This document shows positions 7,932-11,046 of a stretch of 11,046 bases of DNA, one piece after another. Origin of the DNA: Actinomycetota bacterium (GTDB lineage: Bacteria > Actinomycetota > Actinomycetes > Nanopelagicales > Nanopelagicaceae); contig WLHW01000042.1 in assembly GCA_009702525.1 (NCBI GenBank), positions 1-11,046 of the forward strand. The letters are read 5' to 3'. The notes under the pieces are model-generated. The model did not search any database, was not told the DNA's origin, and worked only from the letters and a program-made list of their open reading frames with translations. The position numbers were made by a program, and so were the translations under genes. Each line of letters starts with the position of its first letter. The first letter of the stretch is position 1.

Positions 7932-7944
7932 GGGCTTGAAGCCC
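7932..7944. repeat. 13-bp palindrome between divergent rsmI and pmt
   Basis: The bases GGGCTTGAAGCCC form an inverted repeat that is perfect apart from the central base. It lies in the 51-bp gap between the rsmI start and the preferred pmt start, immediately upstream of the candidate pmt -10. It could be an operator for either gene or a small hairpin in the rsmI leader. The sequence alone does not say which, and chance is possible. Confidence 0.4.
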
Positions 7945-7945
7945 A

Positions 7946-7951
7946 TACGAT
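7946..7951 (+). promoter_or_regulatory. Candidate -10 of a leaderless pmt transcript
   Basis: TACGAT fits the actinobacterial TAnnnT -10 pattern and ends 7 nt before the ATG at 7959. That spacing would put the transcription start on the start codon itself, making a leaderless mRNA. No ribosome binding site precedes this ATG or the alternative TTG at 7929, which supports the reading. No convincing -35 is visible. Confidence 0.45.
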
Positions 7952-7958
7952 TGTGCAC

Positions 7959-9233
7959 ATGATTGCCGCGGTTGCCCCTATCGTCATCGCGTTCCTATCC
8001 CTTCTGCTTCGATTGATTAACTTAGCTACACCCAAGGGTTATGTATTTGATGAGGTCTATTACGTCGATGGGGCACGTGACTTTCTCAAATACGGCGTAG
8101 AAGTGAGCGGTAATAAGCCTGAATTTATCGTGCATCCCCCAGTTGGAAAATGGCTCATTGCAAGTGGCATCAAAATATTTGGCAACAATGAGTTTGGGTG
8201 GCGAATTGCAGTAGCCGTTTTTGGAACGCTTTTGATTCTGCTATTTGCTCGATTAGTACACGTTCTTTTTTATTCACCGTTATTAACCGCAATTGGTACA
8301 GCCCTCATGGCAATGGATGGCCTTCTCTTAGTCCATTCCCGAACCGCACTTCTAGATCTATTCTTGAGTTTTTTTGTACTACTAGCGGTTTATTTATGGC
8401 ACCGTGAAAGACATTGGTGGGCGGCAATCTCTATTGGTCTTGCATTGGGTACTAAATGGAGCGCACTATATTTCTTAATCCTCATGGCGCTGGTCTCGCT
8501 TTACCGAGTTTTCATCGCACACTCTGGCAAAAATTTAATTAAGCCAACATTAAATAAAACTCTTCAATATGGATTACTACCTCTAGTCGTGTACACAACA
8601 ACTTGGAGCGGATGGTTTATAAGTAGTCGTGGTTGGGATCGACAATGGTCTTCAAACGTGATTGCTTCTTGGTGGCATTACCATGCAGAGATTCTCGGAT
8701 TTCATACGGGACTGACTGAAAAACATTCTTATCAAGCAAACCCTTGGTCGTGGATGATCATGGGAAGGCCGACGTCATTTTTTTACGACGCCCCCAAAGG
8801 TTGCGGTGCACAAACCTGCGCGCAAGAAGTTCTTGCTATTGGAACTCCCATCTTGTGGTGGCTATGCACTCTGGCAGTTGCGGTTATCGTTGGTTTCTGG
8901 TTGCGAAGTTTAGTTCTAAAGAAATCTGATGCGGCTTTGAATCTGATTATCCTGGGCATCAGCGCAGGTTACTTACCGTGGTTCTTCTTTCAGAAGCGAA
9001 CTGTCTTCACCTTTTACGCCATAGTCTTTGAGCCTTTCATGCTGCTAGCGCTTGTTTATTGTGCAAAATTAATTCTTGATAGCACTATGAAATCTGCCTA
9101 CTCGCAAGGGATCGTAGCTGTGACATTAATTATTATCTTTTTGAATTTTATCTACTTCTTGCCGTTATTTACAGGTGAGGTGATCACTTATGACGCTTGG
9201 TATAACCGGATGTGGCTGACTTCCTGGATTTAA
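7959..9233 (+). CDS. pmt: Polyprenyl-phosphate-mannose--protein O-mannosyltransferase (GT39/PMT family)
   Basis: This integral membrane enzyme moves mannose from polyprenyl-phosphate-mannose to Ser/Thr of exported proteins on the outer face of the membrane; in mycobacteria it works with Sec export. From the ATG at 7959 it has 424 aa. TM1 (residues 2-20) is followed by the loop PKGYVFDEVYYVDGARDF with the conserved Asp-Glu pair (D31, E32) of the catalytic loop, then IVHPPVGKWLI (58-68). There are about ten hydrophobic spans in total, and the large loop at about 220-295 carries PTSFFYD (271-277) and a GCGAQTC cysteine pair. The family ending, a Trp/Tyr-rich segment finishing in TSWI, is intact. 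The frame can open at TTG 7929, but that adds ten residues without a ribosome binding site. The protein is about 100 aa shorter than the M. tuberculosis enzyme. It converges on the next gene with no gap between stops. Confidence 0.9.
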   Translation: MIAAVAPIVIAFLSLLLRLINLATPKGYVFDEVYYVDGARDFLKYGVEVSGNKPEFIVHPPVGKWLIASGIKIFGNNEFGWRIAVAVFGTLLILLFARLVHVLFYSPLLTAIGTALMAMDGLLLVHSRTALLDLFLSFFVLLAVYLWHRERHWWAAISIGLALGTKWSALYFLILMALVSLYRVFIAHSGKNLIKPTLNKTLQYGLLPLVVYTTTWSGWFISSRGWDRQWSSNVIASWWHYHAEILGFHTGLTEKHSYQANPWSWMIMGRPTSFFYDAPKGCGAQTCAQEVLAIGTPILWWLCTLAVAVIVGFWLRSLVLKKSDAALNLIILGISAGYLPWFFFQKRTVFTFYAIVFEPFMLLALVYCAKLILDSTMKSAYSQGIVAVTLIIIFLNFIYFLPLFTGEVITYDAWYNRMWLTSWI

Positions 9234-10004
9234 CTACTGATTTGCCGCGCGAATTTCGTTGAGTTTTTCAACGGCTTCATCGGCTAGCTGTTGATCAAAT
9301 ATTTCATCACGAGAAGGCGATACTGCCGCTAGTGCTAAACGCTCAAGCCGTTCTTGTTCATCGCTCCATGCACCAGGTGTTGTTAAATCAATAACTCGCT
9401 TGGGCACGATTGCCTTAGGGGCACTTACATATGTTGGTACTGGTACCTCGGTAGGTGCCCACGTGTTTCGTACTGCAGCACTCCCCTTAGGCAAAACAAC
9501 AACACCTTTGAGCTCACGTTCAGATAATGGAATCCAATGCTCTTGATTATTCTTAGGTGTAACTACTTCCGCTAAATTTGTTGCAGAAACACCAGCGGTA
9601 CGCCGCTGTAACTGTTGTATGCGGCGATGTTGAATACTGTCGGCAACACTTTGTCGTCGAACATTGGCGACGTAAATCAAAACGCCAGTAGCAGGGACTA
9701 GTGCATATACAAATGGCATCGTATTCATAAACCCACCCACAAGTGTTGTTGTAAGTAATGATGTTAATAAAAGAAAAATAATTCGGCGACGTAGTAGAAG
9801 CTGTGCAATTTTTGCTTCACGATCTAAATCCACGTGCAAAACGCCGTTGTCTGTATGGAATGAAGAATTTGCAACTACGGTCAGTGCGACTTTGAAACGC
9901 TCGACTGATTTTCCCGAAAACTCATTGCGGTCATGAATCCAGCGTGGGGCGAAGTACGCCGCCCACATGCCGATGATCGCAATATATATAAGTCCGGAAG
10001 CCAT
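9234..10004 (-). CDS. GlpR-like membrane protein (putative receptor of the gephyrin-like protein Glp; Rv0996-type)
   Basis: This 256-aa protein is probably the counterpart of M. tuberculosis Rv0996 and Corynebacterium GlpR. GlpR is the membrane receptor that binds the MoeA/gephyrin-like protein Glp at the divisome and pole; it is unrelated to the glycerol regulator of the same name. TM1 is at residues 3-19 and is followed by the basic turn PRWIHDR. A cytoplasmic stretch follows, then a TM hairpin at about 75-92 and 97-114, then a long soluble tail rich in Arg/Gln (116-135). Residues 182-213 hold the family hallmark: WAPTEVPVPTYVSAPKA, then RVIDLTTPGAW. A charged helix ends the protein (214-254). 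It lies 48 nt downstream of rimJ and the moeA-like gene, the order seen in actinobacteria. No Shine-Dalgarno sequence precedes the ATG. Family assignment rests on remembered motif and synteny. The Glp-receptor role here is inference. Confidence 0.7.
   Translation of the reverse strand: MASGLIYIAIIGMWAAYFAPRWIHDRNEFSGKSVERFKVALTVVANSSFHTDNGVLHVDLDREAKIAQLLLRRRIIFLLLTSLLTTTLVGGFMNTMPFVYALVPATGVLIYVANVRRQSVADSIQHRRIQQLQRRTAGVSATNLAEVVTPKNNQEHWIPLSERELKGVVVLPKGSAAVRNTWAPTEVPVPTYVSAPKAIVPKRVIDLTTPGAWSDEQERLERLALAAVSPSRDEIFDQQLADEAVEKLNEIRAANQ
9257..9273. other. Hairpin near the pmt / membrane protein convergent junction
   Basis: CGTTGA-gtttt-TCAACG is a perfect 6-bp stem with a 5-nt loop inside the 3' end of the membrane protein gene, 24 nt beyond the pmt stop. 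It has no uridine tail in either direction, so it is not a standard terminator. It might help 3'-end formation of pmt mRNA, or be chance. Confidence 0.3.
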
Positions 10005-10012
10005 GATGCATA

Positions 10013-10018
10013 AAGATA
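10013..10018 (-). promoter_or_regulatory. Candidate -10 of a leaderless transcript for the GlpR-like gene
   Basis: Read on the minus strand, TATCTT matches TAnnnT and ends 8 nt before the ATG at 10004. No ribosome binding site is visible between them. A leaderless mRNA starting at or next to the ATG would explain this, in addition to any read-through from rimJ. I see no clear -35. Confidence 0.4.
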
Positions 10019-10052
10019 AAGGAGTTTCGGTAGTTTTTCTGGGATTTCAGCA

Positions 10053-10610
10053 CTACTTCAGCGCGGAATTTTCCTTCACAAATGTGATGTGATCTCGCCA
10101 GTCACCATCAATATGTAAGTATCGTGGCCTCTCGCCTTCAAATATGTATCCAGCTTTTTCGGCCACTCGTCGGGACGCTGCATTTTCTGGGCGTAGATTT
10201 ATTTCCACACGATGCAGCTCTAAAACATCGAAGGCGTATTCAGAGAGAATTTCCACTGCAACGGTTGTATAGCCTTTATTGGCGCAGTTTTTATCAATCC
10301 AATAACCAATATGGCCAGCACGAAGTGCCCCATAAATCACTCCGCCTAGTGAAATTTGCCCAATTAGATTGCGCTGGTGCCAGATGGCAAAGGAAAAAGA
10401 ACGACCGAATCGGGCCTCCGAATTGAGCATGCGCACCATCTCAAAAAATGATGGGAGAGCGCCCTGACTATCGATGGGTGGAACCGTTGCCTCCCACGGT
10501 GATAACCAGGCTCTGTTCTCAGCACGCACCTGGTTCCATTGATTTCGATCTCGAAATCTCAGCGGACGTAAGTAAATCTCTTCGCCCTTGAGCGTGACTG
10601 GCCAGCGCAT
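10053..10610 (-). CDS. rimJ: RimJ-type GNAT N-acetyltransferase
   Basis: The 185-aa protein belongs to the RimJ/RimL branch of GNAT enzymes, which transfer acetyl from acetyl-CoA to protein N-termini; E. coli RimJ acts on ribosomal protein S5. It opens with the family beta-strand EEIYLRPLRFRDR (10-22). The core shows HIGYWIDKNCANKGYTTVAV (100-119), where NKGYTT is the acetyl-CoA pyrophosphate loop. Then come ELHRVEINLRPENAASRRVA (131-150), the family's R-x-E-x-x-x-x-x-x-N-x-x-S-x-x-x-x-x-K signature, and KAGYIFEGERPRYLHIDGDW (152-171). The ATG at 10610 is 13 nt past the moeA-like stop, with no evident ribosome binding site, so coupling is likely. The moeA-rimJ-membrane protein order matches M. 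tuberculosis Rv0994-Rv0996. Its true substrate is unknown; a role with its neighbours in division is possible but unproven. Confidence 0.88.
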   Translation of the reverse strand: MRWPVTLKGEEIYLRPLRFRDRNQWNQVRAENRAWLSPWEATVPPIDSQGALPSFFEMVRMLNSEARFGRSFSFAIWHQRNLIGQISLGGVIYGALRAGHIGYWIDKNCANKGYTTVAVEILSEYAFDVLELHRVEINLRPENAASRRVAEKAGYIFEGERPRYLHIDGDWRDHITFVKENSALK

Positions 10611-10623
10611 TCGTATAACCGAC

Positions 10624-11046
10624 TTAGATGTATCTGCGTTCGAGAATCACGACCGTGACCAGTTCGCCGGCCTTGAGATGCTCCTCTTTTTCACCTACCG
10701 CAATAAAAGCCGTTGCATCGGACAAGGTTGACAGCTCTTCTTGAGCCGGAAGGGGAACTACCGAATTACCATCTTCAGATAATGCCGCTCGAATATACGA
10801 ACGTAATCCCGGTGCGGACTCGACAGCTTTTTCAAGTGATGCCTTAATTGATGGTCGATGAATTGTTGCAGCACCTAGCATCGTGCGGATCATTGGCCTA
10901 ACAAAAAGTTCGAAGGAGATATACGCAGCTATCGGATCACCTGGCAGTGTGACAACGGGTGTCTTATCGGGTCCGATAACTCCATAGTTGTGTCGCCCGC
11001 TCATCTCAATTGCAAGATCAACGGTGGTGATTTCTCCCATCCTTGA
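10624..11046 (-). CDS. moeA: MoeA/gephyrin-like protein, C-terminal part (candidate Glp)
   Basis: The frame stays open to the right edge (codons for S and R precede the first Met at 11040), so this is the 3' part of a longer gene, 138 or more residues of a usual 400 or so. It covers the end of the MogA-like domain III, with GVIGPDKTPVVTLPGDP and AAYISFELFVRPMI, and then the beta-barrel domain IV to the TAA at 10624. MoeA normally inserts molybdate into molybdopterin. Here the expected (K/Q)PGxPQGFG segment reads EMSGRHNYG, without a gap, and the conserved LPGNP reads LPGDP. The fold is therefore kept but active-site-proximal residues have changed. With rimJ and a GlpR-like gene immediately downstream, I infer a Glp-type scaffold rather than an active cofactor enzyme. 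The catalytic N-terminal part is out of view. Confidence 0.8.
   Translation of the reverse strand, partial: SRMGEITTVDLAIEMSGRHNYGVIGPDKTPVVTLPGDPIAAYISFELFVRPMIRTMLGAATIHRPSIKASLEKAVESAPGLRSYIRAALSEDGNSVVPLPAQEELSTLSDATAFIAVGEKEEHLKAGELVTVVILERRYI

Noticed and set aside
11038..11040. ATG as the start of a short MoeA-like protein
   Set aside because: The frame continues without a stop to the window edge, and the protein would begin in the middle of domain III. It is a truncated view of a longer gene.

Overview
The window is ordinary-density chromosomal sequence from an actinobacterium. The gene order is a compressed version of the region that in Mycobacterium tuberculosis runs from moeA1 to glmU: moeA-like, rimJ, membrane protein, pmt, rsmI, metG, tatD, rsmA, ispE, glmU, prs, rplY. 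GC content is moderate (by eye mid-40s %, lower in pmt). Several genes overlap by 4 nt, most gaps are under 60 nt, and the proteins are short. Together these fit a streamlined freshwater lineage such as Nanopelagicales (acI, Planktophila/Nanopelagicus). That placement is an inference from style and synteny, not a phylogeny.

Layout, following transcription. (1) Minus strand, 11046 to 9234: the 3' part of a MoeA/gephyrin-like gene, a RimJ-type acetyltransferase, and a membrane protein that looks like GlpR, the receptor of the gephyrin-like division protein Glp. (2) Plus strand, 7959-9233: a polyprenyl-phosphate-mannose protein O-mannosyltransferase, convergent with group 1 with no gap between the stop codons. 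(3) Minus strand, 7907 to 2862: rsmI-metG-tatD-rsmA-ispE, tightly packed and ending in the one convincing intrinsic terminator. (4) Minus strand, 2809 to 1: tRNA-Gln(UUG), glmU, prs and the start of rplY.

Groups 3 and 4 are informational and precursor housekeeping: 16S rRNA methylation (RsmI, RsmA), Met-tRNA and Gln-tRNA supply, a TatD nuclease, a MEP-pathway kinase, UDP-GlcNAc for peptidoglycan, PRPP for nucleotides, and ribosomal protein L25. Group 1 is the most interesting part. The MoeA homologue has lost the usual (K/Q)PGxP segment and has a D in place of the N of LPGNP, while its neighbour keeps the hallmark GlpR C-terminal segment. This suggests a cell-division or polar-growth scaffold rather than a molybdenum-cofactor enzyme. 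Other points are the absence of rpfB between tatD and rsmA, two probable leaderless start sites, and a tRNA-Gln with A at position 54. I see no mobile elements, CRISPR arrays, phage genes or pseudogenes, and no stretch over 300 bases lacks a gene.
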